A stretch of DNA of 64,000 nucleotides from Thioalkalivibrio sulfidiphilus (GCF_000377945.1 NZ_KB898930.1:36162-100161); one strand, 5' to 3'. Numbered from the stretch's first letter, positions 46,263 through 55,653 are shown. Numbers and translations are program-made. The notes: generated by a model from the letters alone, not told the origin.

Positions 46263-47987
46263 ATGAGCATGCCCGCACCATCCGAGGGTCGACGCAAGAT
46301 CCGGCTGGGTGACCTGCTGGTGGAGAACGGCATCATCTCCGGCCAGCAGCTGGAGGAGGCCCTGTCCGTCCAGAAGCGCACCGGCAACAAGCTGGGTCGC
46401 ACGCTTATAGACATGGGCGTGATCTCCGAGGACGCGCTGCTCAACTTCCTGTCCCGCCAGCTCAACATTCCGCTGGTGGACTTGCGCCACTATCGATTCA
46501 ACAGCGAGCTGCTGCATCGCCTGCCGGAGACCGCGGCGCGGCGTTTCCGCTGCATCCTGTTGGCAGAGCAGGACGACGGCTACCTGGTGGGCATGGCCGA
46601 TCCCACGGACATCTTCGCCCAGGACGAGATCACGCGCCTGTTGGGCAGGCCCGTGCAGGCGGCGGTGGTGCGCGAGGCGGACCTGTTGCAGACCTTCGAC
46701 ACCGTCTACCGGCGTACGGAGGAGATCGTCGATCTGGCCGAGGAACTGGGTCAGGAACTGGCGGAGAGTGACTTCGACGTGGCACAACTCAGTGCCGGCG
46801 ACGAGGTGACCGATGCGCCGGTAGTCAAGCTCCTGCAGAGCCTGTTCGAGGACGCCGTGCAGGTGGGCGCCTCGGACATTCACATCGAGCCCGACGAGAA
46901 CGCCCTTCGCATTCGTCAGCGTATCGATGGCGTGCTGCAGGAACAGGTGATGAAGGAGAAGCGCATCGCCAACGCGGTGGTGCTGCGCCTCAAGCTCATG
47001 GCGGGCCTGAACATCTCCGAGAAGCGCCTGCCCCAGGACGGGCGCTTCAACATCAAGGTCAAGAACAAGAGCATCGACGTGCGACTCTCCACCATGCCCA
47101 TCCAGCATGGCGAGTCGGTGGTGATGCGACTGCTGGATCAATCCAGCGGCATGCTGGAGCTCGGCCACCTGGGGATGTCCGAGGAGATGATGAAACGCCT
47201 GCGCCGGGTGCTGCGCCACCCCAGCGGCATGGTGCTGGTCACCGGCCCCACCGGCAGCGGCAAGACCACGACCCTGTACGCCGCGCTGCAGGAACTCAAC
47301 GTGCCTGACCGCAAGATCATCACCGTGGAAGACCCGGTGGAGTACCGACTGCCGCGCATCAACCAGGTGCAGGTGAACCCGCGCATCGGGCTGGAATTCG
47401 CCACGGTGCTGCGCGCCGCCCTGCGACAGGACCCGGACGTGATCCTGGTGGGCGAGATGCGCGACCAGGAGACCGCCGAGATCGGACTGCGCGCCGCCAT
47501 GACCGGCCACCTGGTGCTCTCCACCCTGCACACCAATGATGCCATCAGCACCGCCGACCGACTGCTGGACATGGGCGCCCAGGGTTTCCTGCTGGCCTCC
47601 TCGCTGCGCGCCATCATCGCCCAGCGTCTGGTGCGGCGGGTGTGCGAGTTCTGCGCCGAGGCCCACGTACCCGATGCGCATCAGGCGAGCTGGATGCGCA
47701 CGGTGCTGGGCGATGGCGCCGACTTCTCGCGCCTGCGCCAGGGGCGCGGCTGTACCCATTGCAACAACACCGGTTATCGGGGCCGCATCGGCGTGCATGA
47801 ATACCTGGAGCCGGACGAGGCCATGCTCACCGCGTTGCGCCGTTCCCGCATGGACGAGTTCGCCAGGGCCGCCCGTGCCAATCCCCTGTATCGTCCGCTC
47901 ATGCGCGTGGCCCTGGACTACGCCCTGGAAGGCCGCACCAGCGTGGACGAGGCCATGCGGCTCGCCGCCGAGGTGGAGGTGCACTGA
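46263..47987 (+). CDS. mshE: MSHA pilus assembly ATPase MshE with c-di-GMP-binding N-domain
   Basis: The 574-aa GspE/PilB-family ATPase powers pilus extension. The N-terminal MshEN domain fits the known c-di-GMP motif: RLGDLLVENGIISGQQLEEAL (split here at residues 14-34) and a second copy LGRTLIDMGVISEDALLNFL near 45-64. The ATPase core has Walker A GPTGSGKTT, the Asp box and Walker B (LVGEMRDQETAEIG), and a CxxC pair with a downstream GCTHC zinc site. ATG 46263 is favoured by GGAGA upstream; ATG 46248 is in frame. So pilus assembly is probably controlled by c-di-GMP. Confidence 0.93.
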   Translation: MSMPAPSEGRRKIRLGDLLVENGIISGQQLEEALSVQKRTGNKLGRTLIDMGVISEDALLNFLSRQLNIPLVDLRHYRFNSELLHRLPETAARRFRCILLAEQDDGYLVGMADPTDIFAQDEITRLLGRPVQAAVVREADLLQTFDTVYRRTEEIVDLAEELGQELAESDFDVAQLSAGDEVTDAPVVKLLQSLFEDAVQVGASDIHIEPDENALRIRQRIDGVLQEQVMKEKRIANAVVLRLKLMAGLNISEKRLPQDGRFNIKVKNKSIDVRLSTMPIQHGESVVMRLLDQSSGMLELGHLGMSEEMMKRLRRVLRHPSGMVLVTGPTGSGKTTTLYAALQELNVPDRKIITVEDPVEYRLPRINQVQVNPRIGLEFATVLRAALRQDPDVILVGEMRDQETAEIGLRAAMTGHLVLSTLHTNDAISTADRLLDMGAQGFLLASSLRAIIAQRLVRRVCEFCAEAHVPDAHQASWMRTVLGDGADFSRLRQGRGCTHCNNTGYRGRIGVHEYLEPDEAMLTALRRSRMDEFARAARANPLYRPLMRVALDYALEGRTSVDEAMRLAAEVEVH

Positions 47988-48050
47988 TGTTCGGACCACG
48001 CCAGTCGATTGACCCCGTGCGAGACGCCGTGACCCGGAGGCCGGACTGAC

Positions 48051-49271
48051 ATGCCCCGTTTCAGCTACCGCGCCCGCAATGCCCAGGGTCAGGCCATTGA
48101 CGGCCAGATGGAGGCGCCGACCCTGATGGCCGTCGCCGACCAGCTGAGCAGCGACGGCTTCATCCCCGTGGACATCCAGCCTCTGCGCGCCGGCGGTGCT
48201 TCTCTCAACATGCCCATCCGCCTGCCGCCGAGGCGTCCATCCAGCAGCGAGATCACCCTGCTGGCGCGCCAACTCTACGCCCTCACCAAGGCCGGCGTGC
48301 CGATTATCCGGGGTCTGAACCAGCTGGCCGATGCCAGCAAGAACGAGCGCATGTCCAAGGCTCTGCGCGAGGTGGTGGACGACCTGGAATCCGGGCGTGA
48401 TCTCGCCGGCGCCATGGCGCGGCACCCGGACATCTTCAGCCCCCTGTTCGTGAGCATGGTGCAGGTGGGCGAGGCCTCGGGTCGGCTGGATGATGCCCTG
48501 CTGCGGGTGTTCAACTACATGGAGCGCGAGCGCCAGACGGTGAACCAGATCCGCACCGCGCTGCGTTATCCCATGTTCGTGGTGATCGCCATCAGCGTCG
48601 CCATCTTCATTCTCATGGCCTACGTGATTCCGGTATTCGCCCAGGTGTTCGAACGCTTCGACCTGGACCTGCCCCTGGCCACCCGCGCGATCATCGCCGT
48701 GTCCAATTTCGTGTCCGCCTGGTGGTGGCTGATTCTGGCGGGTGTGGCCGCGGCCTGGTTCGGATTCCGTCACTGGACCCGTCGTGACGACGGACGTCTG
48801 TGGTGGGACCGCCAGAAGCTGCGTTTCCCGGTGGTGGGTGACATCGTGCTGCGCGCATCATTGGCCCGCTTCGCCCGGGCCTTCGCCATGGCCTCGCGCT
48901 CCGGCGTGCCCCTGCTGCAGGCCCTCAATGTGGTCTCGCGCACGGCGGACAACGCCTACATCGCCGGCAAGATCCGCGGCATGCGCGAAGGCATCGAGCG
49001 CGGCGAAACCATCGCCCGTACCGCCGCGGCCTCACGCGTGTTCACGCCCCTGGTGATGCAGATGATCACCGTGGGCGAGGAGACCGGTCAGGTGGACGAG
49101 ATGCTCGATGAGGTGGCCGAGTTCTACGAGACCGAGGTGGACTATGACGTTCGTCGGCTGGGCGAGACCATCCAGCCGGTACTAGTCGTGGCAGTGGGCG
49201 TGATCGTCTTTATCTTGGCATTGGGGGTCTTCCTGCCCATGTGGGACCTGACCCAGATCGCAGGTCGATGA
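48051..49271 (+). CDS. mshG: MSHA platform protein MshG (GspF/PilC family)
   Basis: The 406-aa inner-membrane protein shows the duplicated GspF domain: LARQLYALTKAGVPIIRGL in the first half and FARAFAMASRSGVPLLQALNVV in the second, each followed by hydrophobic helices, and GEETGQVDEMLDEVA near the end. It anchors the MshE motor. A 63-base gap after mshE holds no gene. The mshF start overlaps its stop. Confidence 0.94.
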   Translation: MPRFSYRARNAQGQAIDGQMEAPTLMAVADQLSSDGFIPVDIQPLRAGGASLNMPIRLPPRRPSSSEITLLARQLYALTKAGVPIIRGLNQLADASKNERMSKALREVVDDLESGRDLAGAMARHPDIFSPLFVSMVQVGEASGRLDDALLRVFNYMERERQTVNQIRTALRYPMFVVIAISVAIFILMAYVIPVFAQVFERFDLDLPLATRAIIAVSNFVSAWWWLILAGVAAAWFGFRHWTRRDDGRLWWDRQKLRFPVVGDIVLRASLARFARAFAMASRSGVPLLQALNVVSRTADNAYIAGKIRGMREGIERGETIARTAAASRVFTPLVMQMITVGEETGQVDEMLDEVAEFYETEVDYDVRRLGETIQPVLVVAVGVIVFILALGVFLPMWDLTQIAGR

Positions 49272-49762
49272 GGCGGCACGAGCGTGGTCTGACGCTGCTG
49301 GAGTTCGCCCTGGTGGTGGTCGTCGTCGGGCTGCTGATGTGGCTCGCCATGACCAAGATCCTGCGTCTGGAGGCGGACGTGGAGCGGGTCAACATGCAAC
49401 GCACCGTGGCGGCGCTCAACAGCGCCCTGGCCATGGAGTTCGCCGAGCGGGTGGTGAACGGCCGGCTGGACACGGTGCCGGAGATGGCCGGGATCAACCC
49501 CATGGACTGGCTGGCCCAGGTGCCCGGCACCTACCTGGGGGCGCTGGGTCCCGCAGAGGCCGGGGCGGTGCCGCAGGGCCGCTGGTATTACGACGCGCAG
49601 CAGGGGTTGCTGGTATACCGGGTCGCCCATACGGGGCGCTTCGAATCCGGCGTAGAAGGGGTGCCGAGAGCGCGGTTCCGGGTCGAGGTGGTCGAACATC
49701 CCAGGGATGGATCACCCCAAGGGGTGCGGTTGGTAGCGGCAGAGCCGTTTACATGGAAGTAG
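49268..49762 (+). CDS. mshF: MSHA biogenesis protein MshF (pseudopilin-like)
   Basis: The 164-aa product begins MRRHERGLTLLEFALVVVVV, a prepilin-type leader with Gly before Leu and the Glu5 position, then a soluble C-terminal domain. Position after mshG fits MshF. Its stop TAG at 49760-49762 is the TAG of a GTAGGCCGG REP head, so the true ancestral C-terminus may have been changed by REP insertion. Confidence 0.82.
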   Translation: MRRHERGLTLLEFALVVVVVGLLMWLAMTKILRLEADVERVNMQRTVAALNSALAMEFAERVVNGRLDTVPEMAGINPMDWLAQVPGTYLGALGPAEAGAVPQGRWYYDAQQGLLVYRVAHTGRFESGVEGVPRARFRVEVVEHPRDGSPQGVRLVAAEPFTWK

Positions 49763-49915
49763 GCCGGACAAAGCGCAGCGGTGTCCGGGACAGGTTGCCC
49801 GATACCGCTTCGTTTCATCGTGCCTACGGCGGGCTGCGATCCTCGTAGGCCGGACAGAGCGTTAGCGGTGTCCGGCGCAGGCCGCCCGATACCGCGTGCG
49901 CTATATCGGGCCTAC
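49759..49915. repeat. REP cluster 1 (GTAGGCCGGACA / GCCCGATACCGC family)
   Basis: Four REP units: GTAGGCCGGACAAAGCGC... at 49759, the facing GCCCGATACCGC... at 49797, GTAGGCCGGACAGAGCG at 49845 and CCCGATACCGC...TATCGGGCCTAC at 49888. Each can form a hairpin. They share sequence with the units around the RAYT transposase gene at 55654-56157. After the cluster, 49916-50043 holds only the mshA leader region with GGAG at 50033. Confidence 0.88.
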
Positions 49916-50043
49916 ATTGGGCTGTAAGATTCGGTGGCCTGGTCCACCGTGCAGTACCCGGAGAGGTGAAGTGACGGGGGATTTCCGGAACACGTCTCGA
50001 AGGTTGAGTTCAAACGTCAAACTTGAAAATGAGGAGTAACACC

Positions 50044-50424
50044 ATGCAGGCAAGACAAAGTGGTTTCACCCTGATCGAACTGATCATGGTGATCGTGATT
50101 CTGGGTGCGCTGGCGGTGATCGCGCTGCCGCGGTATATCGATTTGCAGAGCCGAGCTGAAATTGCTTCAGCGGAAGGTGTATATGGTGCCGTTCAGGCAG
50201 GCGTTGCAATTAACTTTGCCGGAAATCTCGCAGGAGCGACTACTGAAGTGCCTTTAGGGGTAAGCACAGGACAACACCTGCTTGATGTACTGAGCCCGGC
50301 TCCAGAAGGGTGGGCAGTCGGTGGCGCAGCTGATGCTTGTATCGTGCGAGATAGTTTTGAGATCTGTGTCGCGACACCTGAGTCAGGCGCAGCACCAGCA
50401 GTCCTAAGCAGAGCGGGTTTCTAA
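50044..50424 (+). CDS. mshA: MSHA major-type prepilin (MshA/MshB-like)
   Basis: The 126-aa prepilin has a short leader MQARQSG and the processed N-terminus FTLIELIMVIVILGALAVIALPRYIDLQ, a canonical type IV pilin helix with Glu5. A disulfide pair is likely between the Cys in ADACIVRD and EICVAT near the C-terminus. GAGGAG precedes ATG 50044. It may be the major subunit MshA or MshB. Base composition after the helix is lower in GC than its neighbours, as is common for variable pilin heads. Confidence 0.85.
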   Translation: MQARQSGFTLIELIMVIVILGALAVIALPRYIDLQSRAEIASAEGVYGAVQAGVAINFAGNLAGATTEVPLGVSTGQHLLDVLSPAPEGWAVGGAADACIVRDSFEICVATPESGAAPAVLSRAGF

Positions 50425-50467
50425 CATAGAACTCATAATAAAATATTGATAGTCAGTGTGGCCGGGC

Positions 50468-50908
50468 ATGATCAACCGAGGGTTTACTCTAATTGAACTG
50501 GTCACGGTGATCGTGCTGCTCGGGGCCATCTCGGTGTTTGCCCTGCCGCGCATGATGGACCGCACGGCCGTGGATGCGGCCGCCTTCGAACAGGAGTTGA
50601 AGGCGGCGCTGCGTCACGGCCGTGCCCTGGCGTTGGCCTCGGGGTGTGACGTACAGGTTCAGATTACGCCCGCGGCCTATGGTGTATTCGTGCGTGCCGG
50701 TGCCGCAGGGCAATCCTGCGGCTCGGGCGCATTCACCCATGCCGTGCCGCGACCCATTCAGAGCGGTGCCTATCAGGGTGTTGTGCCTTCCGGTTTATCG
50801 GTTGGGACGCTGACGATCACCTTCGATGCACTCGGCCGGACGGCGGGCGGCAGTGTTGCCGTGGAAAACCGGACCATCACGGTCTCGGGCGCTGGTTATG
50901 TCGGTTAA
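50468..50908 (+). CDS. mshC: MSHA minor prepilin MshC-like
   Basis: The 146-aa prepilin has a very short leader MINRG, then FTLIELVTVIVLLGAISVFALPRMMD. The globular part holds a Cys pair (SGCDVQVQ, GQSCGSGA). A GTG at 50456 would give the longer leader MWPGMINRG. Order after mshA and before mshD supports MshC. Confidence 0.83.
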   Translation: MINRGFTLIELVTVIVLLGAISVFALPRMMDRTAVDAAAFEQELKAALRHGRALALASGCDVQVQITPAAYGVFVRAGAAGQSCGSGAFTHAVPRPIQSGAYQGVVPSGLSVGTLTITFDALGRTAGGSVAVENRTITVSGAGYVG

Positions 50909-51425
50909 AGGCAGTGGCAAGTGGCTAGTGGCTAGTGGCAAGGAAGGGCCGCTTCAAGGACGCATTACATTTCCACTTCCCAATTCACACTTCCCCCTTC
51001 AGAGGGGTTTTACGCTCATCGAACTGATCATCGCCATCGTCGTCATCGGCGCGGCGGTGGGCGGTGTGATGCTGCTGGTGGCCAACGTGGCAGCGCGCAG
51101 TGTCGATCCCATGATTCAGACCCAGGCGGTCTATATCGCGCAGTCCTATCTGGAGGAGGCCCTGCTGCGACCCTACGACGGACCAGCTGATTGCGCAGGC
51201 CCCCGGGATCAGTGGCAAGGTGTCGCGGCCTACGATTGCATCAACGCGCAAACACCGACGGACCAGCAGGGCAATGGTCTGCCTGGCCTGTCTGCCTATC
51301 GCGTCACGGTGAATGTGTCTGATACGAGTCTCGGTGGCGTCGCGGCCCGGCGCGTGGAGGTACAGGTCAGCCACACGAGCCAGCCCATCAATCTCTCACT
51401 GGCCGGCTACAGGGCGCAGTACTGA
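50898..51425 (+). CDS. mshD: MSHA minor prepilin MshD-like with repeat-derived leader
   Basis: The mature part FTLIELIIAIVVIGAAVGGVM is a typical pilin start, but the leader before it is long: 37 residues from ATG 50898 (27 from GTG 50928). Most of that leader is encoded by GGCAAGTGGCTAGTGG-type repeat and an inverse CTTCCCAATTCACACTTC segment. No closer ATG exists. The start overlaps the mshC stop by 11 bases. The 175-aa total is in the range of MshD/PilV proteins. Confidence 0.8.
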   Translation: MSVKGSGKWLVASGKEGPLQGRITFPLPNSHFPLQRGFTLIELIIAIVVIGAAVGGVMLLVANVAARSVDPMIQTQAVYIAQSYLEEALLRPYDGPADCAGPRDQWQGVAAYDCINAQTPTDQQGNGLPGLSAYRVTVNVSDTSLGGVAARRVEVQVSHTSQPINLSLAGYRAQY

Positions 51426-51429
51426 AGTA

Positions 51430-52314
51430 ATGCGCAGAGACAAGAGACAAGAGGCAAGAGGCAAGAGGGGGGCTGGTCTGTCCTTCGCACTTCCCAATTC
51501 GCCCTTCCCACTTCAGAGGGGTTTCACCCTGATCGAGATGATCATGGTCATCGTGCTGCTGGGTGCGCTGGTGGCCGTGTCTTCGGTCTTCATCGTGCAG
51601 CCGTTTCGCGCCTTCGACGATATGAAGCGGCGGGCGGAACTGGTGGAGGCGGCCGATTCGGCGCTGATGCTCATGACCCGAGAGTTGCGTGCGGCGCTGC
51701 CGAACAGTGTGCGTGTCCAGAGTGCCGGCGGGCGAACGGTTCTGGAGTTCATTCCCACTCTGTCGGGGGGGCGTTACCGCGCGACCCTGGCTGGGGATGG
51801 CAGCGGCGATATCCTGGATTTCGGCACCACGGACACCGGCTTCGACGTGATGGGTCCGCTGCCCTCGGCACCCGTACCGGGCAGCGCCGTGGTGGTCTAC
51901 AACCTGACGGCTGTGGGCGGGCAGGGCAACGCCTATGCAAGCGACAACCGGGCGCCGGTGGATGCAGCGGGCAGCAGCAGCACCTATATCGCCCTGGCAG
52001 CGGCACACCGGTTTCCCTTCGCGTCTCCGGCCCAGCGTTTTCAACTGGTGTCTTCGCCCGTGAGTTATGTCTGTGATCCCGTCGCCGGCGTGTTGACCCG
52101 GCATCAGGGATACGGCTTTCAGGGCAGCCAGCCGGTATCCAGCGCCGAGCTGGGTGTCGGGGAGACGGCAGCGCGGTTTGTCACAGGATGTGATATTCGC
52201 TTCGACCCTGGCGCGGGTACGCGCAACGGTCTGGTGTCGATACGGCTGAGCCTCAGTGACGCAGGGGAGACGGTCTCCCTGCTGCAACAGGTACACGTGC
52301 TGAACACACCATGA
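51430..52314 (+). CDS. mshO: MSHA minor prepilin MshO-like with repeat-derived leader
   Basis: The 294-aa product has a 31-residue basic leader encoded mostly by ACAAGAGGCAAGAGGCAAGA repeat and the inverse CACTTCCCAATTCGCCCTTC segment, then RG and the pilin helix FTLIEMIMVIVLLGALVAVS. The large globular part and the order mshD-mshO-mshP match MshO. Start ATG 51430 lies 4 bases after the mshD stop. Confidence 0.82.
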   Translation: MRRDKRQEARGKRGAGLSFALPNSPFPLQRGFTLIEMIMVIVLLGALVAVSSVFIVQPFRAFDDMKRRAELVEAADSALMLMTRELRAALPNSVRVQSAGGRTVLEFIPTLSGGRYRATLAGDGSGDILDFGTTDTGFDVMGPLPSAPVPGSAVVVYNLTAVGGQGNAYASDNRAPVDAAGSSSTYIALAAAHRFPFASPAQRFQLVSSPVSYVCDPVAGVLTRHQGYGFQGSQPVSSAELGVGETAARFVTGCDIRFDPGAGTRNGLVSIRLSLSDAGETVSLLQQVHVLNTP

Positions 52315-52706
52315 GAGACAGACATCATCAACAGGGCTTCGCGCTGATCTCGGCGGTGTTGCTGATCACCGGTATCCTCACGGTGGCGACCGTCTCGGCC
52401 CTGTTGCTCTCCGGGCGCAGTGTCACCACAGCCCAGGGCCTGGAGGCCCTGCGGGCTCACTATGCCGCGCGCAGCGGCGTGGATGTCGCGGCCGCACAGG
52501 CCCTTACCGGCGGATGTGCCAACGTAGCCGCGTCGCTCCCCGTTGAGGGGCTCACGGTCAGCCTGGGCTGTGAATCGTGGGACGTGAACGAGGCGGGCAC
52601 GCAATACAACGTCTACCGTCTGACCGCCACGGCGGCCCGGGGCAGCATCGAGCAGGGCAACCTTGTTCGTCGGCAGATCCAGATTAGCGTCGTGGGGCAA
52701 CCGTGA
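52311..52706 (+). CDS. mshP: MSHA biogenesis protein MshP (PilX-like)
   Basis: The 131-aa product begins RDRHHQQGFALISAVLLITGIL, a prepilin-like start (QG then FALI) with a single hydrophobic helix and a short periplasmic part carrying two Cys (GGCANVAA, LGCESWDV). The overlap with mshO (ATGA) and the place before mshQ identify it as MshP, a minor tip-type subunit without the Glu5 of normal pilins. Confidence 0.83.
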   Translation: MRDRHHQQGFALISAVLLITGILTVATVSALLLSGRSVTTAQGLEALRAHYAARSGVDVAAAQALTGGCANVAASLPVEGLTVSLGCESWDVNEAGTQYNVYRLTATAARGSIEQGNLVRRQIQISVVGQP

Positions 52707-52722
52707 GGGAAGGCAGCGGCCG

Positions 52723-55518
52723 ATGAAAACTCTGGTTTATCCGCGTTTATTGCTCAGCCTGATTCTGTTGTTCTGGATGGCGAATGCCGGAGCGACCATC
52801 ACCCTGGTTGGTACGTCAGGGGACAGTACAGGTAACCCCGGGACGGGGTTCACGCTTTCCCGACCAGGTGGCACGGCGTCTGGTGATGTGTTGCTTGCGC
52901 AGTTGACCACCCGCCGTATGAATAATGTGTCTACAGCGTCTGGTTGGACGCTGCTCCAGCACAATATCAGTGGCGAACTTGAGATGCGGACCTTTCTAAG
53001 GGTTGCGCAGGAGAGTGAGCCAACACAATACACCTGGGGGCTTACCCCCGACCCAGGTGCGCCCGGGCTTGTGCGTATAGCGGGTGCAATCGCCAGCTAC
53101 CGTGGGGTTGACCCACTGAGCCCCATCGGTGGCCAGGGCCACCAGTCGGGTTCCGGCAACACGGTCACTGCGCCCTCGCTCACGGTCGGTCCCGCGGGGG
53201 GTCAGCTTGTCACCTTGTTCGCCAATGCCAATGGGGGGGCCACTCTCACGACACCGGGAGGCATGACGTCGGTGTCTTTTCAGCAGATTGGCGCCGGGCC
53301 GAACGGCGCGACCATCCGTGTGACCCACGAGCCCCGGGAGTCCGGGCCGACCGGTTCAAGGGTATCCACAAGCGGTACGAGTACAAACTGGGTGGCGCAG
53401 TCCTTCGTACTCAATTCCGGCGCCGCCATGGGACCCCACCACATCCGCCTGTTGCACAGTGGTCAGGGGCTAACTTGTACCTCGGTGCCTGTGACGGTGC
53501 AGGCCTGTGCGGATGCGGATTGCTCGGCGCTGTTCACAGACCCCGTTGATGTGTCTTTGGCGACCAGTCTTTCGGGAGGGACGTGGTCGCAAAATCCTGT
53601 CCCTGTGACCGGTGAAACCACGGTGCATCTGCGCTACCTTGCTGGAGGTGCCATTACGCTCTTAGCAAGCGCACCTGCCGCGACGAATGAAACGCAGTGC
53701 GTAAACACGAGCGGCGGTCCGCCTTGCCAGATCACGTTTGCCGACGTAGGCGTCCTCCTTGACGGTGATGGTGACGACGGCATTACGAAGAGCGACGTGC
53801 CCGAGCAGATCGCCGGCAAACCATCCAACACCGGGTACAATGCGGCGGTTCAAAGGGTGCGTGTAGTGCGCACGGACGACGAGACCGGCGCTTGCGTCGC
53901 CGGCCTGCAAAACGCAGAGCTCACGGCGCAGTTCAGTTATCTGGTGCCTGTGGCAACTGATGGGCTTGCGGACAATACCCTGATCATCCAGGCGGCAACT
54001 ACAGCGACCCTAACATCCTCAGGCGCTCCTGAGTCAGTGAACCTGATGTTCGGGAGTGATGGTTCCGCGCCTTTCAGTTTTCAGTCCATGGATGCGGGTC
54101 GTTACGCCTTGCGTGTCGATCTGGACATCCCTGTGTTCGATGAGTCAAACAACCCCACGGGAGATGTCATTCCAAGCTATGACACGAGCAACATGTTTGT
54201 GGTGCGGCCCCTTGCGGTCTATGTGGGGGCGGTCGATAACCCCGCAGCTGCGGATCATGAGGGTGATCCCTTCAAGAAGGCCGGCGAAGTATTCGATCTA
54301 ACCTTCAAGAGTCTGCGCTGGCAGCCTGGACTGGATGGTAATGGTGATGGGCGTTGGGACGGTTGTGGCTCTGTCATGCTCAGCGACCCTGGGGTTTATG
54401 CCTGGGTACCGGCATGGAACATCGGCCAGCCCGCAGTGGATCTGACGCTGCCAACGGGTGGCATTAATCCAGGCCTTACCTACTCCAGTGGAGACGCGGT
54501 CTTTGCGCAAGGCACCAGTGAGACAGCCGCCGAAGTTTCCTTCGGCGAGGTCGGCATCATCCGATTCGAGACGAGCGTCGCTTTTCAGGGTGTAGGTGTC
54601 GATGTGTGTTCGTCGAACATCGGCCGCTTCACGCCGGATCATTTCCATGTGGCGCTGGTGAACCAACCCAGTTTCCAGCCCGCCTGCGGCACGTTCACTT
54701 ATCTGTCCCAGCCGTTCACCTATGCCACCGCGCCCCAGGTACGCATCACGGCGCGCAATCGAGATGGCGCGATCACCCAAAACTACGATGGACCGTGGTG
54801 GCGACTGTCACACATCAGTCCCGACTACAGTCACGGGGGGCCAGACTCGTTGCCGGATGGTGTTGTTTTTGTGGAGATGGCAACCCATGACGACCCCATT
54901 CAGTGCAACGGTTGTCAGGGTGAAGTGACCGTGGGCTTCGGCGGTGAGTTCACCTATGACCGAAATGGCGATCCTGTGGACCCGATCAACGGTGCCGTGC
55001 GTGTCGAATTCGAGGTGGTGGATGCTGATGGCGTCGCCTTTCCTGGCAACCCGTTCGTATTCACGATCGGCTTCGAGGGCGGCAACGACGAGCAACGCTG
55101 GGGGCGGCTGGAGATGCAAAACGCCCATGGGCCCGAGCTGCTGCCGCTCACGGTGCCCATGTACACTACCTATTTCCGTGATGGGGCCTTCCGCTTGAAC
55201 ACGGAGGACAACTGCACGGCGATCGATGCCAGCGACATTGCTCTGGACATCCAGCTCTCCGGCGGCACCACGAGTGCCAGCGTAGTGAACACCCCGGCTT
55301 CGGGCGGGCGTCTAGACGTTCGGCTCAACGCGCCCGGCGCGGGCAATACGGGCTACGTGGACGTGACCCCGGACATCTCCGTGTCCAACGGCGCGGACCT
55401 GCCCTGGCTCACATTTGACTGGGATGGTGACGGCACCCTGCGTGGTCCCGAGGCCCGTGCCACCTTCGGCGTATACGGAGGCAACGAGCGCCACATATAC
55501 ATCCGCGAGTTGCCATAG
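52723..55518 (+). CDS. mshQ: MSHA adhesin-like protein MshQ (DUF6701-type)
   Basis: The 931-aa exported protein has a signal peptide (LLLSLILLFWMANAGA) followed by a lectin/LamG-like region (about 25-250) and Cys-rich beta domains. A long C-terminal region characteristic of MshQ/DUF6701 proteins ends in GVYGGNERHIYIREL. It is thought to sit on or near the pilus tip and mediate adhesion. ATG 52723 follows GGCAGCGG; ATG 52663 overlaps mshP and adds no signal sequence. The TAG stop is part of an ATAGGCCCG REP head. Confidence 0.88.
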   Translation: MKTLVYPRLLLSLILLFWMANAGATITLVGTSGDSTGNPGTGFTLSRPGGTASGDVLLAQLTTRRMNNVSTASGWTLLQHNISGELEMRTFLRVAQESEPTQYTWGLTPDPGAPGLVRIAGAIASYRGVDPLSPIGGQGHQSGSGNTVTAPSLTVGPAGGQLVTLFANANGGATLTTPGGMTSVSFQQIGAGPNGATIRVTHEPRESGPTGSRVSTSGTSTNWVAQSFVLNSGAAMGPHHIRLLHSGQGLTCTSVPVTVQACADADCSALFTDPVDVSLATSLSGGTWSQNPVPVTGETTVHLRYLAGGAITLLASAPAATNETQCVNTSGGPPCQITFADVGVLLDGDGDDGITKSDVPEQIAGKPSNTGYNAAVQRVRVVRTDDETGACVAGLQNAELTAQFSYLVPVATDGLADNTLIIQAATTATLTSSGAPESVNLMFGSDGSAPFSFQSMDAGRYALRVDLDIPVFDESNNPTGDVIPSYDTSNMFVVRPLAVYVGAVDNPAAADHEGDPFKKAGEVFDLTFKSLRWQPGLDGNGDGRWDGCGSVMLSDPGVYAWVPAWNIGQPAVDLTLPTGGINPGLTYSSGDAVFAQGTSETAAEVSFGEVGIIRFETSVAFQGVGVDVCSSNIGRFTPDHFHVALVNQPSFQPACGTFTYLSQPFTYATAPQVRITARNRDGAITQNYDGPWWRLSHISPDYSHGGPDSLPDGVVFVEMATHDDPIQCNGCQGEVTVGFGGEFTYDRNGDPVDPINGAVRVEFEVVDADGVAFPGNPFVFTIGFEGGNDEQRWGRLEMQNAHGPELLPLTVPMYTTYFRDGAFRLNTEDNCTAIDASDIALDIQLSGGTTSASVVNTPASGGRLDVRLNAPGAGNTGYVDVTPDISVSNGADLPWLTFDWDGDGTLRGPEARATFGVYGGNERHIYIRELP

Positions 55519-55645
55519 GCCCGAAAGGCAGAGGCGTCATCGGGCGGGCTGATGCCGGACACCGCTTGCGCTCTGTCCGGCCTACGAGGATCGTGTTCCG
55601 ACCGTAGGCCCGATAAAGCAAAGCGGTATCGGGCGACCCGGGACA
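55516..55645. repeat. REP cluster 2 (RAYT left side)
   Basis: At least four REP half-units: ATAGGCCCGAAAG..., ATGCCGGACACCGC...CTGTCCGGCCTAC, and GTAGGCCCGATAAAGC...GCGGTATCGGGC. They sit just after mshQ and next to the 3' end of the transposase gene. The unit at 55553-55645 recurs almost unchanged at 56353-56445. Confidence 0.9.
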
Positions 55646-55653
55646 CGACAAAG

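Noticed and set aside
45915..48773. 952-codon open frame on the minus strand opposite mshN, mshE and mshG
   Set aside because: High-GC shadow of three well-supported plus-strand genes; low-complexity His/Gly/Ala/Gln-rich translation, no domain and no ribosome site.
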